Assembly: GCF_003054225.1 (NCBI RefSeq)
Contig: NZ_QBKQ01000003.1
Location: 434,001-498,000 of the forward strand
DNA from: Christiangramia gaetbulicola
GTDB lineage: Bacteria; Bacteroidota; Bacteroidia; Flavobacteriales; Flavobacteriaceae
Length of the DNA stretch: 64,000 nucleotides
Reading direction: 5' to 3'
In this document: piece by piece, positions 26,295 through 35,548 of the stretch
How positions within the stretch are numbered: position 1 is the first letter of the stretch
Layout: each line of letters opens with the position of its first letter
Notes under the pieces: generated by a model
Seen by the model: only the letters and a program-made list of their open reading frames with translations
What the model was told of the DNA's origin: nothing
The model's database searches: none
Translations under genes and position numbers: made by a program

Positions 26295-26975
26295 ATGAAA
26301 ATTACTTTTTATGGCCAGAATACCCTGGCATTGAAAATAGGAGATATTAATGTACTTGTAGATCCATTTATTACCGGTAATGACCTTTCTAAAGACAAGG
26401 TTGATATCATGGACCTTAAAGCCGATTATATTTTATTAACCCATGCTCACCAGGATCACATTCTTGATGCCGAAGCCATCGCCAAGAATACCGGTGCTGT
26501 GATCGTAAGTAATTTCGAGATTGCAAATCATTATGAAGAGAAAGGTTTCGAAGTTCACCCTATGAATCACGGAGGTAGCTGGGATTTTGAATTCGGAAAA
26601 GTAAAATATGTGAACGCCATTCATACCAGTTCTTTTCCTGACGGAAGTTATGGTGGCCAGCCTGGAGGTTTTGTGATCGAGGGTGAACACAAGAATATTT
26701 ATATAGCCGGCGATACTGCCCTGACTATGGATATGAAATTGATCCCGATGCAAACCGAGCTTGATCTCGCCGTGCTGCCAATTGGTGATAATTTTACCAT
26801 GGGAGTAGATGATGCTATCGTGGCTAGTGATTTTATAGAGTGTGACAAGATCCTAGGTTGCCATTATGATACTTTTGGATATATAGAAATAGATCATGAA
26901 GAAGCAAAAAGAAAATTCTATGAAAAAGGGAAAGATCTTATGTTGCTGGAAATTGGCGAATCTATAGAATTATAA
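26295..26975 (+). CDS. Metallo-beta-lactamase-fold hydrolase (UPF0173 type)
   Basis: A 226-residue cytosolic protein with the binuclear zinc motif HAHQDH (His50, His52, Asp54, His55), followed by NHGGSWDFEFG, IYIAGDTAL (Asp ligand) and a terminal ILGCHYDTF histidine. Length and motifs match the UPF0173/YtkL-like metal-dependent hydrolases. The biochemical substrate is not established. It lies between menA and menC, a placement that may reflect a thioesterase-like or quinone-related role, but this is inference. The ATG is four bases after a TATTTTTA box, a near-match to the leaderless arrangement seen elsewhere here. Confidence 0.9.
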   Translation: MKITFYGQNTLALKIGDINVLVDPFITGNDLSKDKVDIMDLKADYILLTHAHQDHILDAEAIAKNTGAVIVSNFEIANHYEEKGFEVHPMNHGGSWDFEFGKVKYVNAIHTSSFPDGSYGGQPGGFVIEGEHKNIYIAGDTALTMDMKLIPMQTELDLAVLPIGDNFTMGVDDAIVASDFIECDKILGCHYDTFGYIEIDHEEAKRKFYEKGKDLMLLEIGESIEL

Positions 26976-27020
26976 ACTGCGATCTCACGATCTAAATATT
27001 GAGCAATTCAATAATATAAT

Positions 27021-28055
27021 ATGACAGCCGACTATAAAAGGTATATGTTAAAATTCAAACGCCCCAGTGGAACTTCCCGGGGCGTTCTTACTGAAAAAGA
27101 AACCTGGCTTTTAAAGATCTCTGATGCTGATAATTTCGGAATTGGAGAATGTGGAATCCTTAGAAGTCTTAGCTATGATGACCGTCCAGACTATGAGGAT
27201 AAATTAAAATGGGTTTGTGATAATATCAATCTCGGGAAGGATATGCTCTGGGAGGAATTAAGAGAATTTCCAAGTATCCAGTTTGGGGTTGAAATGGCTT
27301 TTAAGAGTTTGAATGCTGAAGATCCTTTCATTCTTTTTCCTTCAGATTTCACTTCAGGGAAGAGCTCAATTCCAATCAACGGTTTAATCTGGATGGGCGA
27401 TAAAGCCTTTATGAAAGAGCAGATCTCAGAAAAGATCGAAGCCGGGTTCAACTGTATTAAATTAAAAATAGGTGCCATTGATTTTGAAACTGAGCTGGAT
27501 CTACTTAAATCTATACGAAGTAATTTTTCTGAAAAGGAAATTGAATTAAGGGTAGATGCCAATGGTGCTTTTTCTCCGGAAGATGCCATGAATAAACTGG
27601 AACGACTTTCAAAGTTTAAATTGCACAGTATAGAACAACCTATCAAACAGGGACAGGTAAAGGAGATGGCCGAATTATGCCGAAATACTCCCTTACCAAT
27701 CGCATTAGACGAAGAACTTATTGGGGTTACAGATGTAACAGAAAAACAAAAACTCATACAAACAATTAAACCTCAGTACGCGATCTTTAAACCAAGCCTT
27801 ATTGGCGGTTTTAAAGGTACAGAGGAGTGGAAAAATATTTGTGAGGCCCAGGATGTTGCCTGGTGGATCACCAGCGCTTTGGAAAGCAATATTGGGCTGA
27901 ACGCTATTTCACAATGGACTTACACCTTAAAACCAGAGTTGCCTCAGGGTTTGGGAACTGGAGGTTTGTATACTAATAATTTTGAAAGTCCGCTCAAGGT
28001 TGAAAACGGCAGAATTCAATATGATAATTCCCAGGACTGGGAATTTAAATTTTAA
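27021..28055 (+). CDS. menC: o-Succinylbenzoate synthase
   Basis: A 344-residue enolase-superfamily enzyme that dehydrates SHCHC to o-succinylbenzoate in the menaquinone pathway. The catalytic KxK appears in CIKLKIGAI (about residue 150), metal ligands in RVDANGAF, SIEQPIKQ and ALDEEL, and the second catalytic Lys in YAIFKPSLIGG. The C-terminal WITSALESNIGLNAISQW fits the MenC subgroup well. The N-terminus carries an unusual direct start into FKRPSGTSRGVL, as is normal in this phylum. Only seven bases separate its stop from the CPBP protease gene, so both are one transcript. Confidence 0.94.
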   Translation: MTADYKRYMLKFKRPSGTSRGVLTEKETWLLKISDADNFGIGECGILRSLSYDDRPDYEDKLKWVCDNINLGKDMLWEELREFPSIQFGVEMAFKSLNAEDPFILFPSDFTSGKSSIPINGLIWMGDKAFMKEQISEKIEAGFNCIKLKIGAIDFETELDLLKSIRSNFSEKEIELRVDANGAFSPEDAMNKLERLSKFKLHSIEQPIKQGQVKEMAELCRNTPLPIALDEELIGVTDVTEKQKLIQTIKPQYAIFKPSLIGGFKGTEEWKNICEAQDVAWWITSALESNIGLNAISQWTYTLKPELPQGLGTGGLYTNNFESPLKVENGRIQYDNSQDWEFKF

Positions 28056-28062
28056 ATAAAAT

Positions 28063-28977
28063 ATGTTTATAGCACAGGCATTCAGATATTCACATTCATT
28101 CTGGAGATATATAGTTTTCCCGGTTTTGTTTTTCGGCCTAATGGCGCTTAATTATGTGTTCATCGAAGTCATGGACCTAGATGTCGCCCAGATCATGCAG
28201 GAAGAGATAGCACGTAAAGGATCTAATCGTGTGCTTCTGGAAAATCTTATTGCTTTTGTGATCTTCCTTGCGGGATTGTTTTTATGGGTTAGATACGTAC
28301 ATGATCAACCAATAAAAGCATTAACTACAAGCCGTAAGAAAGTTGACTGGAGCAGGTTCTGGTTTGCTTTTATTCTCGTCGCCAGTTTTAATACGGTTAT
28401 TACTTTAATAGATTACTTCGCTAATCCCCAGGATTTCGCGCTTAATTTTCAATTAGAACCTTTTCTATATTTATTAGTGATCTCGGTTATTCTTATACCT
28501 ATTCAGACGAGTTTTGAAGAATATTTCTTCAGGGGATATCTAATGCAGGGATTAGGTCTTCTGGCCAGAAATAAATGGATCCCGTTGATCCTTACTTCTG
28601 TTGTTTTTGGCGGCTTGCATTATTTTAACCCGGAAGTGCAAAAGCTGGGAGATATTATCATGATCTATTATATAGGTACAGGTTTTATGCTCGGTATCAT
28701 GACACTCATGGATGAAGGCCTGGAGCTGGCGCTAGGTTTTCATGCTGCCAATAACCTTATTACTGCCTTGCTGGTCACTGCAGACTGGACGGCATTTCAG
28801 ACCAATTCTGTCTTTAAGGATATATCTGAGCCATCTGTTGGTTGGGACATGCTAATTCCTATTTTCGTTATTTATCCTCTTTTTCTATTCATTATGGCCA
28901 GAAAGTATAAATGGACCAACTGGAAAGAAAAATTATTTGGGAAAGTAGAGAAGCCTGTAGAAATTCAGGAAACCTAG
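28063..28977 (+). CDS. CPBP family intramembrane glutamic endopeptidase
   Basis: A 304-residue polytopic membrane protein with about seven to eight transmembrane helices. The Abi/CPBP motifs are EEYFFR (Glu152, Glu153, Arg157), GGLHYFNPE about 35 residues later with the His, and GFHAANNL near residue 225. Members cleave prenylated or membrane-embedded substrates or serve as bacteriocin-immunity proteins. The position between menC and menE suggests co-regulation with quinone synthesis but not a chemical step in it. No signal peptide apart from the first helix. It ends with a soluble tail of charged residues. Confidence 0.9.
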   Translation: MFIAQAFRYSHSFWRYIVFPVLFFGLMALNYVFIEVMDLDVAQIMQEEIARKGSNRVLLENLIAFVIFLAGLFLWVRYVHDQPIKALTTSRKKVDWSRFWFAFILVASFNTVITLIDYFANPQDFALNFQLEPFLYLLVISVILIPIQTSFEEYFFRGYLMQGLGLLARNKWIPLILTSVVFGGLHYFNPEVQKLGDIIMIYYIGTGFMLGIMTLMDEGLELALGFHAANNLITALLVTADWTAFQTNSVFKDISEPSVGWDMLIPIFVIYPLFLFIMARKYKWTNWKEKLFGKVEKPVEIQET

Positions 28978-29123
28978 GGTTTTCCTGTAATTTGGTGAAT
29001 AGCAAGCAATTAGATGAGTGCCAGGATTACTTTGGAATTCACAAAATTTTCTCAAGAAATTTAAGAATTTGGTTTCAATTTGTTAACTTTAAATAATAAG
29101 TTATTAACCAACTTTGTCTAAAT

Positions 29124-30221
29124 ATGCCAAATTCCTATAAAATACCTGAAACACATCCGGACTTCAGACTCAATAAAAGGCATTATACCAATGCTGAACT
29201 TAGGCAGGTAGCTTATAGTTTTATAAAGGAAGGCGAACCTTATGAGCAAAAGATCGGGAATTTTCTTCTAGACTGGTTGAAGCCGACGTCTTATATAGAG
29301 GTACATACTTCCGGTTCCACAGGAACGCCAAAAAAGATAAGGTTGAAGAAGCAACACATGGTAAATTCTGCTTTGGCTACTTCCAGGTTCTTTGAGCTTC
29401 CAGCATCTACTCATGCCTTAATGTGCCTCCCTGCGGAATATATTGCCGGGAAGATGATGCTGGTGAGAGCAATGTTTCTTGGCTGGGACCTAGATACGAT
29501 ACCTCCATCTTCCAATCCTCTAGATCAGCTTTTCAAAGTTTACGATTTTTCTGCTATGACTCCATTTCAACTGGATAATTCTATTGCCAGGCTACATTTG
29601 GTTAAAAAACTGATTATTGGTGGCGGTGCGGTTTCTCCACGTTTAAGAAAAATGATCAAGGACGTGGATTCAGAAATTTATGAAACCTACGGAATGACCG
29701 AAACTTCCAGTCATATCGCCGCGAAAAAACTGAATCCCAAGAAAAAGAAAAAGTCTGAGCGCGCCTTTAAATTGATGCCTAATGTGAGCATCGCCCAGGA
29801 CGAGAGGGGATGTTTGATCATTAAGGCTCCTAACGTGCTCGATGAGGAAATCGTGACTAATGATGTGGTCGAGATAATAACTTATAAAAAGTTTCTCTGG
29901 ATAGGCAGGTATGATAATGTCATTAACTCTGGAGGAATAAAATTGTTTCCGGAACAGATCGAACAAAAGTTAAATGACGTTCTAGACCATCGTTTCTTTG
30001 TAACTTCCATGCCAGATGAATCCCTTGGAGAAAAGCTGGTTCTTTTTGTAGAGGATGATTTTTCTGAAGATACCATAAAGGATCTTCAAACGACGATCAA
30101 TAATATAGGAAGCCTGGGTAAATATGAAAAACCTAAAAAGATCTATCTTATCGAAAAATTTGAGGAAACTCCCAATGGTAAGATACATCGTGAGAACACC
30201 CTGAAAAGCAAAGTAAGTTAA
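29124..30221 (+). CDS. menE: o-Succinylbenzoate--CoA ligase
   Basis: A 365-residue ANL-superfamily enzyme that activates o-succinylbenzoate with ATP and CoA. The phosphate-binding loop HTSGSTGTPKK lies at residues 61-71, the YETYGMTETSSH block near 190, the hinge Asp region IGRYDNVINSGG near 265 and the catalytic lysine in TPNGKIHRE close to the C-terminus. It is about 100 residues shorter than the E. coli protein because the N-terminal domain is trimmed, which is usual in Bacteroidota. The 146 bases before it are A+T rich with no clear promoter, so readthrough from menC is plausible. Twelve bases separate it from the M24 peptidase. Confidence 0.93.
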   Translation: MPNSYKIPETHPDFRLNKRHYTNAELRQVAYSFIKEGEPYEQKIGNFLLDWLKPTSYIEVHTSGSTGTPKKIRLKKQHMVNSALATSRFFELPASTHALMCLPAEYIAGKMMLVRAMFLGWDLDTIPPSSNPLDQLFKVYDFSAMTPFQLDNSIARLHLVKKLIIGGGAVSPRLRKMIKDVDSEIYETYGMTETSSHIAAKKLNPKKKKKSERAFKLMPNVSIAQDERGCLIIKAPNVLDEEIVTNDVVEIITYKKFLWIGRYDNVINSGGIKLFPEQIEQKLNDVLDHRFFVTSMPDESLGEKLVLFVEDDFSEDTIKDLQTTINNIGSLGKYEKPKKIYLIEKFEETPNGKIHRENTLKSKVS

Positions 30222-30233
30222 CCTACTACCTTC

Positions 30234-31565
30234 ATGAAAAAAATATTAGTTATTATCCTGATGCTATTTACTACAATAGCACAAAGCCAGGTCCTTGCCG
30301 AAAGAGAAAGGTCTAAGATCACAGATGAGATCATGGGTGAAAGATTCGATAAGATCCTGCCAGAATTGATGGATCGTACAAATATCGATATGTGGATCCT
30401 GATTTCCAGAGAATATAATGAAGATCCGGTGCTTAGAACTATGTTGCCTTCCACCTGGTTGAATGCTAGAAGGAGGACCATTTTGGTATTCCATAAAGAT
30501 CAACAAAACGATTCTATCGAAAAACTTGCGATCGCCAGGTATAATATTGGTGAGAATATTAAGTCTGCCTGGAATAAGGAAGAACAGCCAGATCAATGGA
30601 AAGCACTTGTTGATATTATAAAAGACAGGGATCCGGCAAAAATAGGACTCAATTTTTCTGAAAATTTCGGGATCGCAGATGGGCTGGTTAAAACCGATCA
30701 TGAAGAATTCATGGAGGTTTTGCCTAAGGCATATAAAGAAAGAATCGTATCTGCGGAAGATCTTGCTGTGGGCTGGATAGAGACCCGCACTTTTCGTGAA
30801 ATGGTTATTTTTAGTGACCTGGTAGAAATGACGCATATTATAATTGAAGAGGCCTTCAGTACAGAGGTGATCCAACCAGGAGTTACCACCACCGATGACG
30901 TTGTTTGGTGGATGCGGCAAAAAGTGACCGAAATGGGAATGGAAACCTGGTTTCATCCTACCGTAGATATCCAGAGAAGCAGCGAAAAACTTGTGGATCA
31001 TATTACCGCTTTTTCTGATGAGAACGGAAGTTCGGTCATACTTCCAGGCGATCTTCTACATTGTGACTTTGGTATTACCTACCTCAACCTGAATACAGAT
31101 TGCCAGCAAATGGCTTATGTGCTTCAGGATGGTGAAAATACTGCTCCGGAATATCTTACCGCAGCTTTCAAAAAAGGAAACCGCTTGCAGGATATTCTGA
31201 CTTCAAATTTTAAAACCGGATCGTCAGGAAATGAGGTCCTGAGCAAGAGTTTAAAGCAGGCCCAATTAGAAGGTCTTAAAGCCTCTATTTACACCCATCC
31301 TCTTGGTTTGTATGGACATTCCGCTGGCCCAACGATTGGAATGTGGGATCAGCAGGATGGAGTTCCCGGCGCGGGAGATTATCCTTTATACGAAAACACG
31401 GTTTACGCTATCGAGTTGAATACCGAAGTGGAAATTCCTGAATGGGAAAAAAGTGTTCGCATCATGTTGGAAGAAGCTGGTTTCTGGGGTGATGATGGCT
31501 TCAGATATGTAAATCAAAGACAAAGAGATCTTATGCTAATTCCTTCGGAAAGAGCAGAAAATTAA
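30234..31565 (+). CDS. Exported M24 family aminopeptidase-like protein
   Basis: A 443-residue pita-bread-fold protein with a signal peptide (MKKILVIILMLFTTIAQSQ). The N-terminal creatinase-like domain includes RTNIDMWILISREYNED and is followed by the metal domain. Dimetal ligands are all visible: Asp278 in HCDFG, Asp289 in NTDCQQ, His in THPLGLYGHSAGP, Glu in YAIELNTE and Glu in IMLEEAGF, so it should be active, probably as an exported Xaa-Pro-type dipeptidase. It is 12 bases behind menE on the same strand, likely a passenger of that transcript. The next gene is convergent after only 24 bases, without a terminator. Confidence 0.91.
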   Translation: MKKILVIILMLFTTIAQSQVLAERERSKITDEIMGERFDKILPELMDRTNIDMWILISREYNEDPVLRTMLPSTWLNARRRTILVFHKDQQNDSIEKLAIARYNIGENIKSAWNKEEQPDQWKALVDIIKDRDPAKIGLNFSENFGIADGLVKTDHEEFMEVLPKAYKERIVSAEDLAVGWIETRTFREMVIFSDLVEMTHIIIEEAFSTEVIQPGVTTTDDVVWWMRQKVTEMGMETWFHPTVDIQRSSEKLVDHITAFSDENGSSVILPGDLLHCDFGITYLNLNTDCQQMAYVLQDGENTAPEYLTAAFKKGNRLQDILTSNFKTGSSGNEVLSKSLKQAQLEGLKASIYTHPLGLYGHSAGPTIGMWDQQDGVPGAGDYPLYENTVYAIELNTEVEIPEWEKSVRIMLEEAGFWGDDGFRYVNQRQRDLMLIPSERAEN

Positions 31566-31589
31566 AAGAGCCAATTCAAATTCATTTAA

Positions 31590-32012
31590 CTAGTATCCCA
31601 TTTTCATCATATAATCTGCGGAATGTTTTCCGGATCCGTAGAAAATGAAGAAAATACTAATTGCTGTAATTACAAGGGCAAGGATCAGCGCGGAAGCATT
31701 CATTGTTCCCACGAAATTGATGAGGATCGCCCCGATAAGTATCGGTAACTGGACAACCAACGCCCACCTGGTCAATAAACCGAAAGCGATAAGGATACCT
31801 CCAACCAAATGTGCAGATGCTACATAATGCACTATTAGCATCGTACCACCAAAGCCCTGTAAAGGCTTGATGAGTTCGGCTAACATTTCAGTTTGTGAAA
31901 TGAACTGGATTCCTTTTATAAAGAAAAAGACTCCCAGAGCTACCCGAAAAAGGTCCAGCCAGTAATAAGTATGTGAATTGGCCCACTTATTAAGTGATTT
32001 TATACTTAACAT
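31590..32012 (-). CDS. DoxX family membrane protein
   Basis: A 140-residue four-helix membrane protein of the DoxX/SURF4-like group: WLDLFRVALGVFFFIKGIQF, MLIVHYVASAHLVGGILIAFG, WALVVQLPILIGAILINF and ALILALVITAISIFFIFYG are the four hydrophobic segments. DoxX relatives are linked to thiosulfate or oxidative-stress metabolism, but most have no assigned role. It ends close to the M24 gene on the other strand and lies about 94 bases from the GH13 gene, which is on the same strand upstream of it. Confidence 0.9.
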   Translation of the reverse strand: MLSIKSLNKWANSHTYYWLDLFRVALGVFFFIKGIQFISQTEMLAELIKPLQGFGGTMLIVHYVASAHLVGGILIAFGLLTRWALVVQLPILIGAILINFVGTMNASALILALVITAISIFFIFYGSGKHSADYMMKMGY

Positions 32013-32105
32013 AATGCTGTGAAATTTACATTAAGTTACTAAAAATCAGATTAATATGAAATAAGAATACTATTTAAAAGATTTAGGGAATTGCCTTATC
32101 ACATG

Positions 32106-33851
32106 CTATTTATAGCTGAAGATGAGAGCTTGATATGGTTTTAAAGTTACTTTTGAATCTTCTAATTCTACATCAGACAGATTATTTATCACTAATTTAA
32201 GGTCCTTAAGCTTTTCGGATATTTCTATTGAAGTGTTTTCCGTGGAAAAATTAAGCAGTATTAACATCTTCTTTTCGTTCAATTTCCGGGTGTAGGCATA
32301 TACGTTTTTATTTTCTGTAAATAGTAATTCATAATCTCCATACACCAGTACGGGATTATCCATTCTTAATTTTACGATATCCCGGAAATAATTCAGGCAG
32401 CTGTTGGGATCATTATTTTCTGCTTCTACATTTACCTTTTGATAATTTTCATTAACTGGTAGCCACGGAGTACCAGTGGTAAAACCAGCGTGTTCAGAAT
32501 CATCCCATTGCATTGGAGTACGGCCGTTGTCGCGTGAAAGAAACTTAAGTTCGGTCATATACTGTTCAATATCCCCACCTTCATTAATCGTTTTTTCATA
32601 GCCGTTTTTCGCCACGATATCCTGGTACTGGCTAATACTATCGAATGCGATATTGGTCATTCCCAGTTCATCGCCATAATAACAATAGGGAGTTCCTCTC
32701 ATAGTGAGGATAAAAGTATTCAGCATTTTAGAAGAGGCGGCACGAAATTCGGGACTGTCATTTCCAAATTTTGAAACCATCCTGGGGACGTCATGGTTGG
32801 CCAGAAAAATAGATAACCAGCCCTCTTTGGCAAAGGCGCTGTCCCATTTCGTATAAACCTCCTTGAATTCTGATAGCTCGTAACCTTCAAGACTGTTGCC
32901 TACATCCATTCCCTTAAAATGGTAGGCCATTTGTAGTTCATTTCTATCTGCATCTACCAGGGAATGAGCATCTTCAAAAGTACTTCCTGCTCCCTCCGAA
33001 ACGGCAAATACATCGTACTGGCTCAAAACTTCTTTATTCAGTTCTTTTAGATATTTATGAAGATTAGGTCCCATACCGTAATATTTTATCACGTCTTTCT
33101 CATAACCTTCAGGAAGAGGAGGGAAGCTGGTGTCTTTAGAAACAAATTGAAAAGCATCCAGGCGGAACCCATCCACTCCTTTTTCTGCCCAGAACTTCAT
33201 AATATCATAAACCTCTTGTCGCACTTTCGGGTTTTCCCAGTTGAGGTCAGGTTGTTTTTGTGAGAAATAGTGCAGATAATAAGAATTGGTTATGGAATCA
33301 TATTTCCAGGCATCTCCTTTAGGATCAAAGAGACTGTACCGATAGTTTGGTTCGCCTTTTTCTGCCGGCCACCAGTGATAATAATCGCGGTATGGATTAT
33401 CGCGGGATTTCCTAGATTCCTGAAACCATCTGTGTTCATCACTGCTATGATTCACGACCACATCCATGACGAATTTGATATCTCTCTTATGCATTTCGTT
33501 CAGCATAAGATCGAAATCTTCCATGGTGCCAAATTCATCCATGATCTCCCGGTAATTGCTAATATCGTAACCATTATCGGCATTTGGCGAGCTGTAAATA
33601 GGATTCAACCAAACCATATTTACCCCCAGACTCTCAATATAGTCTAGCTTCTCTATTATTCCTTTTAGATCTCCAACGCCATCACCATCTGTATCTTTAA
33701 AGCTTCGTGGATAGATCTGGTAGATAACTGCCTCTTTCCACCATTTCTTTTGAATATCGGTGGTTTCAGAAGTTGTTTCAGGTTCTTTTTTTTCGTTATT
33801 GCACGCGATTAGTGCAATAATTACCATTAGACAAATAAAAAATCTTTTCAT
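32106..33851 (-). CDS. Alpha-glucosidase/alpha-amylase, GH13 lipoprotein
   Basis: A 581-residue glycoside hydrolase family 13 enzyme. Start chosen at 33851 because MKRFFICLMVIIALIAC gives a lipobox; the frame can be extended nine codons upstream (to 33878) without support. Domain A opens with WWKEAVIYQIYPRSF and the family regions are VMDVVVNHSSDEH (region I), GFRLDAFQ with nucleophile Asp232, VSEGAG with acid/base Glu286, and ANHDVPR with Asp354. The subgroup resembles oligo-1,6-glucosidase/maltase (sucrose isomerase-like GH13_23/31), probably acting on alpha-1,4/1,6 oligosaccharides at the cell surface. No SusC/SusD pair is near, so it is not in a polysaccharide locus. An 8-bp inverted repeat overlaps its start codon. 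Confidence 0.92.
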   Translation of the reverse strand: MKRFFICLMVIIALIACNNEKKEPETTSETTDIQKKWWKEAVIYQIYPRSFKDTDGDGVGDLKGIIEKLDYIESLGVNMVWLNPIYSSPNADNGYDISNYREIMDEFGTMEDFDLMLNEMHKRDIKFVMDVVVNHSSDEHRWFQESRKSRDNPYRDYYHWWPAEKGEPNYRYSLFDPKGDAWKYDSITNSYYLHYFSQKQPDLNWENPKVRQEVYDIMKFWAEKGVDGFRLDAFQFVSKDTSFPPLPEGYEKDVIKYYGMGPNLHKYLKELNKEVLSQYDVFAVSEGAGSTFEDAHSLVDADRNELQMAYHFKGMDVGNSLEGYELSEFKEVYTKWDSAFAKEGWLSIFLANHDVPRMVSKFGNDSPEFRAASSKMLNTFILTMRGTPYCYYGDELGMTNIAFDSISQYQDIVAKNGYEKTINEGGDIEQYMTELKFLSRDNGRTPMQWDDSEHAGFTTGTPWLPVNENYQKVNVEAENNDPNSCLNYFRDIVKLRMDNPVLVYGDYELLFTENKNVYAYTRKLNEKKMLILLNFSTENTSIEISEKLKDLKLVINNLSDVELEDSKVTLKPYQALIFSYK

Positions 33852-33885
33852 TAGAGATGTTATATGGTTGACTATCAATCTCTAA
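33851..33885 (-). repeat. Inverted repeat at the GH13 start codon
   Basis: TTAGAGAT, 19 bases, ATCTCTAA; the arm nearest the gene shares a base with the ATG. Perfect 8-bp arms, so either an operator or an RNA hairpin at the start. Confidence 0.45.
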
Positions 33886-33913
33886 TTTAGAAAAATTTAT
33901 TTTGAATCTGCGT

Positions 33914-35548
33914 TTATTCCATCACCTCAGTTTCGACATAGAACTCCAGATCGTTAACCTTCAACTCATCAAGTTCTTCCCCGGTTTCGTAGGATTGCCA
34001 TTCAGTAGTCGGCTTCAATCTTATTTCCTCTTCATCGATAATTACATCTACAGGCATCTCAAAGTTGATGACATCTGCCTTCCATTTATAGAGGATCTTA
34101 TCATCTGCCTGTCTTAGCTGAAGTACCGGTAATGATGCATGTCTCAAATATTGATCGAAAACAGGTTTTAGGTCAACATTGGTAGCCTTATCGAAAAAAT
34201 CCTCAGTATCTTCGGTGGTGATCGTTTGATGTTTGAAGGTTTTAGTGTAATCTCTCAAAGTATTCCACCATAACTCATCGTCATCGTAAATACTTCTTAT
34301 CATATTCAGAAGATTTGCACCTTTATAATACATATCGCCTGATCCTTCAGCATTGACTCCATAATCCCCAATGATCTTACGGTTATTACCAATATTCTGA
34401 CGAATACCCCTGATATATTTCAAAGCGTCTTCTTTACCATACTGGCATTCGATGTAAATAGATTCAGTGTAGCTCGTAAAGCCTTCATGTATCCACATAT
34501 CGGCTATATCCTTGGCAGTAATACTGTTTCCATACCATTCGTGACCAGATTCGTGGATAATGATAAAATCCCACTTCAGGCCAATGCCTGTTCCAGAAAG
34601 GTCATTCCCAAGATATCCTTTTAGATATTGGTTGCCGTAGGCCACGGCACTTTGATGCTCCATCCCTAAATACGGAGTTTCAACCAGTTTAAATCCATCT
34701 TCCTCGAAAGGATACGGCCCCATTTTTTCATAAAAACAAGCCATCATGTCTTTTACCTCCGTGAAATGTTCTTTAGCTTTTTTAAGATTGTAAGGAAGAA
34801 CATAATAGTCCAGGTCCAGGTCTTTATACTTCTCTGAAAAATGTTGATAGTTCCCGATATTGATCATAATATTATAATTATTGATCGGGTTTACTACTTT
34901 CCAGCTCCATTCCGTAAATCCATTTCCAAGATCGGTTTCACCAAGGAAACGGCCATTAGAAACATTCATTAAACCATTAGGAACCGATATATCGATCTGA
35001 GCTTCTTCTGGTTCATCGCTTTGATGATCCTTGTTTGGATACCAAAGGCTTGCGCCCGTACCCTGCACAGCGACTCCTACCCATGGGTTACCTTCTTTAT
35101 CTTTTGTCCAAACGAATCCTCCATCCCAGGGCGCATTTTCAGCGATCACTGGCTTGCCATGGTAAAAGAACTCGATAGAATCTGTAAGGCCTTGCTTTAA
35201 AGCTTTCTCAAACTGAATAAATACAGCATTGTACCTACGCTCATAATCAACTTTTTGATTTCCATGCATGATAGAATCGATTTGCATATTTTCAAAAAGA
35301 TCCAGTTGCATGACCGGCATATCCTTTAGTACATTGAAGCTGATCACATTGGAGCCCGAAATAAATTGTTTTTCCGGTTCAACTTTTAGTTTAAGGTGAT
35401 ACTTCTGTACATCAAAACTTGTTCTTTCTGGTCTAAGAGAGCCTCTTAAAGTATCAGCTTCGGTATAATTAGAGTGATTTTCTCCTACTATTTGCGCACT
35501 TAAAAAGGTAGAGGCGAGTAGGCAGAAAAGCGTAAATATTTTATTCAT
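33914..35548 (-). CDS. Second secreted M1 family metallopeptidase
   Basis: A 544-residue exported zinc peptidase; the ATG at 35548 starts a good signal peptide (MNKIFTLFCLLASTFLSAQ). HESGHEWYGN gives the zinc pair His332/His336 and HEGFTSY gives Glu355 (HExxH-x18-E). Where typical M1 enzymes have GAMEN it has GMEHQSAVAYG, so substrate selectivity should differ from the 704-residue M1 of this window, to which it is only distantly similar; it also lacks the long helical C-terminal domain. It overlaps the upstream secreted protein gene by eight bases, so the two are co-translated, and the GH13 gene follows on the same strand. Confidence 0.92.
   Translation of the reverse strand: MNKIFTLFCLLASTFLSAQIVGENHSNYTEADTLRGSLRPERTSFDVQKYHLKLKVEPEKQFISGSNVISFNVLKDMPVMQLDLFENMQIDSIMHGNQKVDYERRYNAVFIQFEKALKQGLTDSIEFFYHGKPVIAENAPWDGGFVWTKDKEGNPWVGVAVQGTGASLWYPNKDHQSDEPEEAQIDISVPNGLMNVSNGRFLGETDLGNGFTEWSWKVVNPINNYNIMINIGNYQHFSEKYKDLDLDYYVLPYNLKKAKEHFTEVKDMMACFYEKMGPYPFEEDGFKLVETPYLGMEHQSAVAYGNQYLKGYLGNDLSGTGIGLKWDFIIIHESGHEWYGNSITAKDIADMWIHEGFTSYTESIYIECQYGKEDALKYIRGIRQNIGNNRKIIGDYGVNAEGSGDMYYKGANLLNMIRSIYDDDELWWNTLRDYTKTFKHQTITTEDTEDFFDKATNVDLKPVFDQYLRHASLPVLQLRQADDKILYKWKADVINFEMPVDVIIDEEEIRLKPTTEWQSYETGEELDELKVNDLEFYVETEVME

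Noticed and set aside
28978-29123. Promoter or small gene in the 146-base gap before menE
   Set aside because: A+T-rich, but no TTG/TAnnTTTG pair at proper spacing and no reading frame with protein character.
30264-31001. A 245-codon open frame on the minus strand
   Set aside because: It is antisense to the M24 peptidase, whose metal ligands are clear on the plus strand; no family sequence in the minus translation.
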